The notes under the pieces were generated by a model. The model worked only from the letters and a program-made list of their open reading frames with translations, was not told where the DNA came from and did no database searches. From Streptomyces sp. PH10-H1 (GTDB taxonomy: Bacteria; Actinomycetota; Actinomycetes; Streptomycetales; Streptomycetaceae): a stretch of 64,000 bases of DNA. Location of the stretch: contig NZ_JASISZ010000004.1 of the NCBI RefSeq assembly GCF_030063355.1, positions 1 through 64,000 on the forward strand. Reading direction: 5' to 3'. Position numbers and translations under genes: made by a program. Below, in pieces: positions 34,460 through 42,239 of the stretch. Each line of letters starts with the position of its first letter. The stretch's first letter is position 1.

Positions 34460-35209
34460 TCAGGCCGAGAGCAGTGCCCCGCGGGGGACCAGTGCCCCGG
34501 CGTAGCGCTCCAGCAGCAGCTGGACGAGCTCCGGGGCCGCGCCCAGCACCGGGGCCAGCACGTCGGCGCCCGCCTCGCGGGCGCCGCGGGCGATGCGGTC
34601 CGGGAGGAAGCCGGGCGCGATGACGTACGGGGCGACGGCGATACGCCGCACGCCCTCGGCGCGGAGCTGCCGGACGGCGTCCTCGGTCCGGGGAAGGGAT
34701 GCGGAGGCGAACGCAGGCCGCACGGCGCACCAACCGGTGTACCGCCACTCCCGCGCGATTTCAGCGATCACTGCGATCGCCTCCGGGTCGGTGGAGCCCG
34801 CCGAGGCCAGTACGACCCCGGTCGAGCGGTCGCCGGGCGTGACCCCGGCCTCGTACAGCCGCCGCTCCAGGGCGGCGGTCAGCAGCGGCGAAGGGCCGAG
34901 GACATCGGCCACCGCGACCCTCAGCCGGGGGTGCGCGGCCGTCGACTCGCGCAGCACGGCGGGGATGTCGGCCTTCGCGTGGAAGGCGCGGGTGAGGAGC
35001 AGCGGAAGGGCGACGATCTCGCGGACGCCCTCCGCCGCGAGACGGTCGACGACCTGCGCCACGGTCGGCGCGCAGAAGTCGAGAAATCCGGTGACGACGC
35101 GGAGCCCCGGCCGGGCGGCCCGTACCTGCTCGGTCAGCGCATGGACGGTCGCGGCATGGCGCTGATCGCGGCTGCCGTGGGCGATGACGAGAAGGACCGG
35201 GCCGGTCAT
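34460..35209 (-). CDS. CbiX/SirB-type chelatase
   Basis: The 249-residue protein belongs to the class II chelatases that put iron or cobalt in sirohydrochlorin. It has the metal-binding LLVIAHGSRDQRH and LPLLLTRAFHAKADIPAVL, and a second half with RIAVAPYVIAPGFLPD, so it is a two-domain form. Because it ends the sulfur operon, siroheme for the sulfite reductase is the likely product; a cobalt role is possible. Its ATG overlaps the permease stop by one base (TGATG). Confidence 0.85.
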   Translation of the reverse strand: MTGPVLLVIAHGSRDQRHAATVHALTEQVRAARPGLRVVTGFLDFCAPTVAQVVDRLAAEGVREIVALPLLLTRAFHAKADIPAVLRESTAAHPRLRVAVADVLGPSPLLTAALERRLYEAGVTPGDRSTGVVLASAGSTDPEAIAVIAEIAREWRYTGWCAVRPAFASASLPRTEDAVRQLRAEGVRRIAVAPYVIAPGFLPDRIARGAREAGADVLAPVLGAAPELVQLLLERYAGALVPRGALLSA

Positions 35210-36126
35210 CACTGGCTCCGGGACGACAGGCCGCGGCTGCGCAGCACGCGGCGCTCCAGCGGGCTGAAGATCAGCAGGTCGATGGCGATACCGACGACGA
35301 GGATGAGGATGATGCCGAGGAAGATGCCCGGCATGTCGGAACCCTCGCGCATGTTCTCCAGGTAACGCCCCAGGCCGGTACCGAGATCGGGGGAGGAGGC
35401 GATGAGTTCTGCGGCCATCAGGGAGCGCCAGGAGAAGGCCCAGCCCTGCTTGAGACCTGAGAGGTAGCCGGGCAGGGCGGCCGGCAGCAGGATGTGCCGG
35501 GCGCCGCGCAGACCGGTGGCGCCGAGCGTACGGCCGGCGCGCAGATAGAGCGGCGGGACCTGGTCGATACCGGAGATCAGGCCGTTCGCGATGGAGGGCA
35601 CCGCGCCGAGCAGGATGACGGCGTACATCGCCGAGTCGGTGATGCCCAGCCAGATGACCGCGGCCGGCACCCAGGCCACCGACGGCAGCGACTGCAGACC
35701 CGACAGGATCGGCCCGAGGGCGGCACGGACGAACGGGACGCGCGCGACGACCAGCCCGACCGGGGTGCCGATGGCGACCGCGGCGACGAAGCCCAGCAGA
35801 CCGCGCGAGACGCTCGTCCAGACGATGTCGAAGAGCTGGCCCTCGTTCCACAGGGTCATGAAGCTGCTGCCCACCGCCCGGGGGCCGGGCAGCTTGGTCT
35901 CGGGGGCGAGCCCGGCCCAGACGGCGAGCTGCCACACGACGAGCACCAGGGCGACCGCCGCGACCGGCGGCAGCACCTTCTTGAGCAGGACCTGGGTGAC
36001 CGGGGTACGCCGGATCTGGACCGCGTCCAGGGCGTCGAGCCCGGCCTCCAGGCCCTCGAGGTCCTGAGAGACGGTGCTGCCCGCCTTGCCCGCCCGGCCG
36101 GCGGGAACGGTGTCAGTGCTGGCCAT
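35209..36126 (-). CDS. ssuC: Sulfonate-type ABC permease
   Basis: The 305-residue inner-membrane protein has six hydrophobic segments and the binding-protein-dependent transport fold, with LKKVLPPVAAVALVLVVWQL near residue 50 and the EAA loop TLGATGLRGARHILLPAALP. Together with SsuB and SsuA it imports alkanesulfonates or similar organosulfur compounds. The ATG at 36126 has GGGGAG and overlaps the ATPase stop by 14 bases. A preceding GTG at 36144 is possible but less well placed. Confidence 0.87.
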   Translation of the reverse strand: MASTDTVPAGRAGKAGSTVSQDLEGLEAGLDALDAVQIRRTPVTQVLLKKVLPPVAAVALVLVVWQLAVWAGLAPETKLPGPRAVGSSFMTLWNEGQLFDIVWTSVSRGLLGFVAAVAIGTPVGLVVARVPFVRAALGPILSGLQSLPSVAWVPAAVIWLGITDSAMYAVILLGAVPSIANGLISGIDQVPPLYLRAGRTLGATGLRGARHILLPAALPGYLSGLKQGWAFSWRSLMAAELIASSPDLGTGLGRYLENMREGSDMPGIFLGIILILVVGIAIDLLIFSPLERRVLRSRGLSSRSQ

Positions 36127-36919
36127 GTCGGCGGATCTCCCCACGCAGTTCTTCGGTGATCTCGATGGACAGCTCGGCGACGGCGGCGTCCTCGATGCGG
36201 CGCGGCTGCGGGATGTCCACGGACCACTCGCGGGCGACCCGGCCCGGCCGGGACGTCAGCAGCACCACGCGCTCGGCGAGCCGGACGGCCTCCCGGACGT
36301 TGTGGGTGACGAAGACGACGGAGACGCCCGTCTCGGCCCAGATACGGGTGAGCTCGCCGTGCAGGACGTCGCGGGTGATGGCGTCCAGCGCCGCGAACGG
36401 CTCGTCCATCAGCAGCACGTCGGAGTCCTGGGCGAGCGCGCGGGCCAGCGCGACGCGCTGCCGCATGCCGCCGGACAGCTCGTGGACGCGCTTGCCGTAG
36501 GAGCCGTCCAGCCGCACCAGGCTGAGCAGCCGCTCGGCCTCGGGGCGTCGCTCGGCGCGCGGAACACCGCGCAGCCGCAGTGCCAGTTCGATGTTCCGGC
36601 CGGCGGTGAGCCAGGGGAAGAGCGCGTGCTCCTGGAACATCAGCGCCGGGCGGCCGCCCGGCACGGTGATGGTGCCGGCGGTCGGCTGGTCGAGGCCCGC
36701 GACCAGGTTGAGCAGGGTCGACTTGCCGCAGCCCGAGGCCCCCAGGAGGCAGACGAATTCACCCGGACGGACATCGAGGGTGATGTCGTCGAGCACGGCC
36801 TGGGCCGAGCCCGGACGGCCGAAGACCTTGTGGACGTGGTCGATCCGTACGGCGGGCGCGCCGTCTGCGACGGCGGTGGCCGCGCTGTGCTGCTCGGTGG
36901 TCGTCAGTGCCGTGGCCAT
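36113..36919 (-). CDS. ssuB: Sulfonate-type ABC ATPase
   Basis: The 268-residue ATPase has Walker A LLGASGCGKSTLL, the Q-loop FQEHALFPWLT, signature LSGGMRQR, Walker B LLMDEPFAALD and the switch His FVTHNV. The pattern of NitT/TauT family transporters is clear. GGAGGTGACC precedes the ATG by five bases. It follows ssuA after a 106-base gap holding a hairpin at 36965-37000. Confidence 0.9.
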   Translation of the reverse strand: MATALTTTEQHSAATAVADGAPAVRIDHVHKVFGRPGSAQAVLDDITLDVRPGEFVCLLGASGCGKSTLLNLVAGLDQPTAGTITVPGGRPALMFQEHALFPWLTAGRNIELALRLRGVPRAERRPEAERLLSLVRLDGSYGKRVHELSGGMRQRVALARALAQDSDVLLMDEPFAALDAITRDVLHGELTRIWAETGVSVVFVTHNVREAVRLAERVVLLTSRPGRVAREWSVDIPQPRRIEDAAVAELSIEITEELRGEIRRHGQH

Positions 36920-36964
36920 CCGGTCACCTCCTGGTACGTGGGCGGGCGGTGCGTGCTGTGGGCC

Positions 36965-37000
36965 GCCGGTGTCCGGCCCGCTGGGGGGCCCGACACCGGC
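36965..37000 (-). terminator. Intercistronic hairpin between ssuA and ssuB
   Basis: GCCGGTGTC (36965-36973) pairs perfectly with GACACCGGC (36992-37000); the loop can fold further through GGCCC and GGGCC. In importer operons such hairpins lower transport gene mRNA relative to the binding protein. Partial termination or a processing site is inferred. Confidence 0.5.
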
Positions 37001-37025
37001 TTCGTGCTGCCGTATCGTGGTCCGG

Positions 37026-38162
37026 CTACTGCTTGCCGAGCCCCGCCGCGGCCGCCGCGGGCTTGCCCGCGGCCTTGAGGACCTTGTTGAGCAGCGTCAG
37101 GTCGAAGATCCCGGCGAGGTCGGGCTTCTTCAGCAGACCGGCCTTGACGGCGTGGTCGGCCTCGGACGACAGCGACGCGGCGAGCGGGTCGTCGAGGACC
37201 TGGATGCCCGCCCACGCCGGGTCGAGCACATTGGCCGGCAGCGCCTTCTGGGTGTCCTTCTTGAGCTGGTCGTTGGCGGCGGCCTTCGCCTTGTCCGGGT
37301 TCGCCGTGATCCAGGCGTTGGTGTTCACCGAACCGCGCAGCACCGCTTCGACGACATCCGGGTGCGCCGCGAGGAACTTCTGCGACACGATCACATTGGT
37401 GATCACGAACTTCTTGTCCGGCCACAGGTCCTTCTCGTCGAGCAGCACCTTGGCGCCCTCGGCGACGAGCTTGGACGCGGTCGGCTCCGGCACCCACGCG
37501 CCGTCGATCGAACCGGACTTGTAGGCGTCGGGCGTGACCTTGTTGTCGGTGCGGAAGACGGAGACATCGCCCTTGCCGCTCTGCGCGTCGACCGTCCAGC
37601 CCTTTTCGGCGATCCAGTTGAGGAAGGCCACGTCCTGGGTGTTGCCCAGCTGCGGGGTCGCGATCCTCTTGCCCTTGACGTCGTCCAGGGTCTTGATCTT
37701 CGCGGGGTTGACGACCAGCTTCACGCCGCCCGAGGCGGAGCCGGAGATGATCCGCAGGCTGGTGCTCTTGGACTTGGTGTAGCCGTTGATCGACGGCGAG
37801 GGGCCGATCCAGCCGATGTCGATGGAGCCGGCGTTCAGCGCCTCGATCTCGGACGGGCCCGCGTTGAAGGTCTGGGTCTTGACGGTGGTGCCGCCCAGCT
37901 CCTTCGCGAACAGGCCCTGGTTGAGGCCCACGAGCGCGGTGGCGTGGGTGAGGTTCGGGAAGTAGCCGATCTTCACCTCGTCGGCGGAGAGCTTCTTCGC
38001 TCCCGCCGCGGCGGGAGCGGGATCGCTGTTCTTGGCGGCCTTCGAGCCGTATCCGCACGCGGCCAGGGCGCCGAAGAGCAGCGGGAGTGTTACGGCAGCC
38101 GCCAGGACGCGCCGGCGGCGGGGAACGGCTGGGCTCCGTACGGCGTGGTGCTCGGCAGACAC
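37026..38162 (-). CDS. ssuA: Organosulfur-binding lipoprotein of an ABC importer
   Basis: The 378-residue protein starts with GTG and a twin-arginine-like or basic N-terminus (RRRRVLAAAVTLPLLFGALA) ending in the lipobox LAAC. The mature part begins DEVKIGYFPNLTHATALVGL, the NitT/TauT-type binding fold. It is the extracytoplasmic receptor of the importer. Its placement directly after the sulfate reduction genes suggests sulfonates, but taurine or other sulfur sources fit equally well. A 276-base gap separates it from cysN. Confidence 0.85.
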   Translation of the reverse strand: MSAEHHAVRSPAVPRRRRVLAAAVTLPLLFGALAACGYGSKAAKNSDPAPAAAGAKKLSADEVKIGYFPNLTHATALVGLNQGLFAKELGGTTVKTQTFNAGPSEIEALNAGSIDIGWIGPSPSINGYTKSKSTSLRIISGSASGGVKLVVNPAKIKTLDDVKGKRIATPQLGNTQDVAFLNWIAEKGWTVDAQSGKGDVSVFRTDNKVTPDAYKSGSIDGAWVPEPTASKLVAEGAKVLLDEKDLWPDKKFVITNVIVSQKFLAAHPDVVEAVLRGSVNTNAWITANPDKAKAAANDQLKKDTQKALPANVLDPAWAGIQVLDDPLAASLSSEADHAVKAGLLKKPDLAGIFDLTLLNKVLKAAGKPAAAAAGLGKQ

Positions 38163-38438
38163 GGGAGGTGTCCTCTCGTAGGCCCGGCCGTGGGCGCCTC
38201 TTAGGGCGCGGCCGGGAAAGCGGCAGGTCTTCGGTGGTGGTGATACGGCGTGCGCGAGGCACTGCGGCGGCGGCCCAAGGCCCGCGGAGCGGGCCACTGA
38301 GGGCGCCAACCGCGGAATCGCGCCGTAGGCGGAGGCGTCAGCGCACACATCGCGCCACCCCGCCCGTACCCGCACCGAGGAGGCCGCTGCCGACGCGGCC
38401 GCCCTCCTTCGCGAAGCCCGAGTAGGCCTCAGTGACCA

Positions 38439-39806
38439 TCAGAAGTCCCACCCCTCTGGTTCGTTGCCCGTGCCGGACGTGCCGGACGTGCCGGGCGCGG
38501 ACGGTGCGGCGGGTTCGGCGAACGCCTCGCCCGCCATGCCGGCGGTCAGCGTCGTGCCGTCCGCCGGGTCGATCAGCAGGAAGGAGCCGGTCAGCCGCGA
38601 GTCCGCGTAGGCGTCCAGCGGCAGCGGCTCGGCGGTGCGCAGCACGACGGAGCCGATGTCGTTGACGTCCAGCTGCGACGGCCCGGACTCGTGCGCGAGC
38701 CCCGCCGTGAGGTCGATGCGGTACGGGAGCGCCTTGACGACGGCCTTCACCGTGCGCGTCGCGTGCTTGAGGAGCACCCGGGAGCCGACCTTGAGCGGCC
38801 GCTCGTGCAGATGGCAGACGGTCGCCTCGACGTCCTGCGTGGTCGCCGGCGCCGAGCGGGTCGGCGCTATCAGATCGCCGCGCGAGACGTCCAGGTCGTC
38901 GGCGAGCAGCACGGTCACGGACTGCGGCGCCCAGGCCACGTCCACCGTCTCCCCGAGCGCGTCGATACCGGTGATGGTGCTGGTCGCGCCGGACGGCAGA
39001 ACCGTCACCTCGTCGCCGACCCGCAGTACGCCGGAGGCGATCTGTCCCGCGTAGCCCCGGTAGTCGGGGTGCTCGGCGGTCTGCGGCCGGATCACGTACT
39101 GGACCGGGAAGCGGGCCGGGGCGTCCGTCTGGTCGGTGCCGACCGGCACCGTCTCCAGGTGTTCCAGGACGGTGGGGCCGCCGTACCAGTCCATGTTGGC
39201 TGACGCGGTCACGACGTTGTCCCCGGCGAGCGCAGAGATCGGGATCGCGGTGATGTCCGGGACGCCGAGCGACGCCGCGTACGCCGTGAACTCCTTGGCG
39301 ATGGCGGCGAAGACGGGCTCCGCGTAGTCCACCAGGTCCATCTTGTTGACGGCCAGCACCACATGCGGGACGCGCAGCAGCGCGGCCACCGCGGCATGGC
39401 GCCGGGTCTGCTCCACGACACCGTTGCGGGCGTCGACGAGCACCACGGCCAGCTCGGCGGTCGAGGCGCCGGTGACCATGTTGCGGGTGTACTGCACATG
39501 GCCGGGCGTGTCGGCGAGGATGAACCGGCGCCGTGTGGTGGCGAAGTACCGGTACGCCACGTCGATCGTGATGCCCTGCTCGCGTTCGGCCCGCAGGCCG
39601 TCGGTGAGCAGCGCCAGGTCCGGGGCCTCCTGGCCGCGGCGGCGCGAGGCGTGCTCGACGGCCTCCAGCTGGTCGGTCAGTACCGACTTCGAGTCGTGCA
39701 GCAGCCGCCCGACGAGGGTGGACTTGCCGTCGTCGACGGAGCCGGCGGTGGCGAAGCGCAGCTGCGAGGTGGCCGCGATCTGCTCTGCGGTGGCGATGCT
39801 GGTCAT
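38439..39806 (-). CDS. cysN: Sulfate adenylyltransferase, GTPase subunit
   Basis: CysN is the GTPase partner of CysD in making adenylylsulfate (APS) from sulfate and ATP. The 455-residue protein has GSVDDGKSTL (G1), ILADTPGH (G3), NKMD (G4), and the C-terminal EF-Tu-like barrels. It starts directly after the cysD stop, TAAATG, on the minus strand. The C-terminus has a disordered GTSGTSGTGNEPEGWDF tail. Confidence 0.95.
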   Translation of the reverse strand: MTSIATAEQIAATSQLRFATAGSVDDGKSTLVGRLLHDSKSVLTDQLEAVEHASRRRGQEAPDLALLTDGLRAEREQGITIDVAYRYFATTRRRFILADTPGHVQYTRNMVTGASTAELAVVLVDARNGVVEQTRRHAAVAALLRVPHVVLAVNKMDLVDYAEPVFAAIAKEFTAYAASLGVPDITAIPISALAGDNVVTASANMDWYGGPTVLEHLETVPVGTDQTDAPARFPVQYVIRPQTAEHPDYRGYAGQIASGVLRVGDEVTVLPSGATSTITGIDALGETVDVAWAPQSVTVLLADDLDVSRGDLIAPTRSAPATTQDVEATVCHLHERPLKVGSRVLLKHATRTVKAVVKALPYRIDLTAGLAHESGPSQLDVNDIGSVVLRTAEPLPLDAYADSRLTGSFLLIDPADGTTLTAGMAGEAFAEPAAPSAPGTSGTSGTGNEPEGWDF

Positions 39807-40742
39807 TTAGAAGTACCCCTCGCGCTTACGGTCTTCCATCGCGGCCTCGGACATCTTGTCGTCGGCGCGGGTCGCGCCCCGCTCGGTGAGACGGGACGCG
39901 GCGATCTCCACGATGACCTGCTCGATCGTGGCGGCGTCCGAGTCCACGGCGCCGGTGCAGGACATGTCACCGACCGTGCGGTAGCGGATGAGCCGCTTCT
40001 CGACGGTCTCCCCGGACTTCGGGCCGCCCCACTCGCCCGCCGTCAGCCACATGCCGCTGCGGGAGAACACATCCCGCTCGTGCGCGTAGTAGATCTCGGG
40101 CAGGTCGATGCCCTCGCGGGCGATGTACTGCCACACGTCCAGCTCGGTCCAGTTGGACAGCGGGAACACCCGGACATGCTCGCCGGCCGCGTGCTTGCCG
40201 TTGTAGAGCTGCCACAGCTCGGGGCGCTGACGGCGCGGGTCCCAGGCGCCGAACTCGTCGCGCAGCGAGAAGACCCGCTCCTTGGCGCGGGCCTTCTCCT
40301 CGTCGCGGCGGCCGCCGCCGAAGACCGCGTCGTACTTGCCCTCGGCGATCCCGTCGAGCAGCGGCACCGTCTGCAGCGGATTGCGGGTGCCGTCGGGGCG
40401 CTCGCGCAGCCGGCCGTCGTCGATGTAGTCCTGCACATGCGCCACCTGCAGGCGCAGGCCGTGCTCGGCCACCGTACGGTCCCGGTACTCCAGTACCTCG
40501 GGGAAGTTGTGCCCGGTGTCCACATGCAGCAGCGAGAACGGCACCGCGGCGGGCGCGAACGCCTTCAGCGCCAGGTGCAGCATGACGATCGAGTCCTTGC
40601 CGCCGGAGAAGAGGATCACCGGCCGTTCGAACTCACCCGCCACCTCGCGGAAGATGTGCACGGCCTCGGACTCGAGCGCGTCCAAGTGGCTGAGCGCGTA
40701 CGGGTTCTCGATGGAATCAGTGGGTGCGGCGACGGTGGTCAT
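39807..40742 (-). CDS. cysD: Sulfate adenylyltransferase, small subunit
   Basis: The 311-residue protein of the PP-loop ATP pyrophosphatase family carries SGGKDSIVMLHL, the family core motif, and FGGGRRDEEKARAKER and SNWTELDVWQYI. With CysN it forms ATP sulfurylase. Its start overlaps the end of cysC as ATGA, a coupled arrangement. Confidence 0.95.
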   Translation of the reverse strand: MTTVAAPTDSIENPYALSHLDALESEAVHIFREVAGEFERPVILFSGGKDSIVMLHLALKAFAPAAVPFSLLHVDTGHNFPEVLEYRDRTVAEHGLRLQVAHVQDYIDDGRLRERPDGTRNPLQTVPLLDGIAEGKYDAVFGGGRRDEEKARAKERVFSLRDEFGAWDPRRQRPELWQLYNGKHAAGEHVRVFPLSNWTELDVWQYIAREGIDLPEIYYAHERDVFSRSGMWLTAGEWGGPKSGETVEKRLIRYRTVGDMSCTGAVDSDAATIEQVIVEIAASRLTERGATRADDKMSEAAMEDRKREGYF

Positions 40743-41287
40743 GCGGCCAGTCCCCTCTCGACGAGCAGCGCGCGGAGCGCCACGGCGGAGTCCTCGACGG
40801 TGCGCCCTTGCGTCTCGATGCGCAGATCGGGTGCCATGGGCGCCTCGTACGGGTCGTCGACCCCGGTGAGACCGGTAATCTCGCCCGCGGCCTGCTTGGC
40901 GTACAGCCCCTTCACATCGCGCTCGGAGCACACCTCGACCGGAGTCGCCACGTGCACCTCCAAGTACGCGGTGCCCTGCTTCTGGTGGCGCCCGCGGACC
41001 GCCTCGCGGCTGTCCGCGTAGGGAGCGATGACGGGGACGAGGACCTTGACGCCGTTGGAGGCGAGCAGCTCGGCCACGAAGCCGATGCGCTGCACGTTGG
41101 TGTGCCGGTCCTCGCGGGTGAAGCCCAGCCCCGCGGAGAGGAACTCGCGGATCTCGTCGCCGTCCAGCACCTCCACCTGGTGGCCGTCGGCGCGCAGCCG
41201 GTCCGCCAGCGCGAAGGCGATCGTGGTCTTGCCCGCGCTCGGCAGACCGGTGAGCCACACCGTGGCGCCCGTGTCCGTCCCGCTCAT
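40739..41287 (-). CDS. cysC: Adenylylsulfate kinase
   Basis: CysC phosphorylates APS to PAPS. The 182-residue protein has the P-loop WLTGLPSAGKTT, LDGDEIREFL with the substrate Asp-Arg, and GFTREDRHTNVQRIGF. CAGGAGCG precedes the ATG by six bases. CysH lies immediately upstream and its C-terminal CC/CxxC motif suggests it can reduce APS directly, so the kinase may supply other PAPS-dependent reactions. Confidence 0.93.
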   Translation of the reverse strand: MSGTDTGATVWLTGLPSAGKTTIAFALADRLRADGHQVEVLDGDEIREFLSAGLGFTREDRHTNVQRIGFVAELLASNGVKVLVPVIAPYADSREAVRGRHQKQGTAYLEVHVATPVEVCSERDVKGLYAKQAAGEITGLTGVDDPYEAPMAPDLRIETQGRTVEDSAVALRALLVERGLAA

Positions 41288-41343
41288 CGCTCGCTCCTGG
41301 GGTACCTGGGACAGCTGGTCTGCCCGGCATATCTGAGTGGTCA

Positions 41344-42048
41344 TCAGCCGTGCAGCCCGCACTCGGTCTTGCCACGGCCCGCCCAGCGGCCGGCGCGGGC
41401 GTCCTCGCCCTCCAGCACCCGGCGGGTGCACGGCGCGCAGCCGACCGACGCGTAGCCGTCCATCAGCAGCGGGTTGGCCAGCACCCCGTGCTCGGTGATG
41501 TACGCGTCCACGTCCTCCTGCGTCCAGCGGGCGATCGGGGAGACCTTGACCTTGCGCCGCTTCTCGTCCCATCCGACGACGGGCGTGTTGGCGCGGGTCG
41601 GGGACTCGTCGCGGCGCAGACCGGTGGCCCAGGCGTCGTAGCCGGTCAGACCGTCCTCCAACGGCTTGACCTTGCGGAGCGCGCAGCACAGGTCCGGGTC
41701 GCGGTCGTGCAGTTTCGGCCCGTACTCGGCGTCCTGCTCGGCCACCGTCTGGCGCGGGGTGAGCGTGATGACGTTCACGTCCATCACGGCCTCGACCGCG
41801 TCGCGGGTGCCGATGGTCTCGGGGAAGTGGTAGCCGGTGTCGAGGAAGACCACGTCCACGCCGGGGAAGGCGCGGGACGCGAGATGCGCCACGACGGCGT
41901 CCTCCATCGAGGAGGTGACGCAGAAGCGCGGGCCGAACGTCTCGGCGGCCCAGCGCAGGATCTCGAGCGGCGCGGCCTCTTCGAGGTCACGGCCCGCTTG
42001 CTCTGCCAGGTGCCGCAAGTCCTCGGCGGTGTGCTGTGCGGTGGTCAC
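41344..42048 (-). CDS. cysH: APS/PAPS reductase
   Basis: The 234-residue enzyme reduces adenylylsulfate to sulfite. It has the PP-loop-like SSMEDAVVAHL and the paired cysteines DLCCALRKV and GCAPCTRRV plus ECGLHG, the [4Fe-4S]-binding pattern of APS-type reductases. PAPS-only enzymes lack this pair. Its GTG overlaps the zinc-ribbon stop as GTGA and has GGAGGC in front. Confidence 0.93.
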   Translation of the reverse strand: MTTAQHTAEDLRHLAEQAGRDLEEAAPLEILRWAAETFGPRFCVTSSMEDAVVAHLASRAFPGVDVVFLDTGYHFPETIGTRDAVEAVMDVNVITLTPRQTVAEQDAEYGPKLHDRDPDLCCALRKVKPLEDGLTGYDAWATGLRRDESPTRANTPVVGWDEKRRKVKVSPIARWTQEDVDAYITEHGVLANPLLMDGYASVGCAPCTRRVLEGEDARAGRWAGRGKTECGLHG

Positions 42049-42239
42049 GACTCGCCTCCAGTCGGGGAGCTGTTCTCAAGTCCCTTGGCCAGCAGACCGA
42101 GGAACTTCAACTGGAAGGCCCGGTTGCATGCCCGGCATTCCCAGGCGGCGCCCGATCCGTGGGGGACCTTCTCCTCGGAAGGGCGCAGATCCTCGTCCCC
42201 GCAGTACGGGCAGTAGAACGGTGCGGCGCGCTCGGTCAT
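42045..42239 (-). CDS. Small zinc-ribbon protein of the sulfur operon
   Basis: The 64-residue protein has YCPYCGDE and WECRACNR, two CxxC pairs that suggest a zinc ribbon. It sits between the sulfite reductase and cysH, overlapping both (4 bases with each), a placement also known from other Streptomyces sulfur clusters. A chaperone or electron-transfer-related role is possible but unproven. Confidence 0.8.
   Translation of the reverse strand: MTERAAPFYCPYCGDEDLRPSEEKVPHGSGAAWECRACNRAFQLKFLGLLAKGLENSSPTGGES

Noticed and set aside
38163-38438. Possible cysteine-containing leader peptide before ssuA.
   Set aside because: Several short frames have Cys codons but none has a binding site or the leader peptide pattern seen at 44101-44184.
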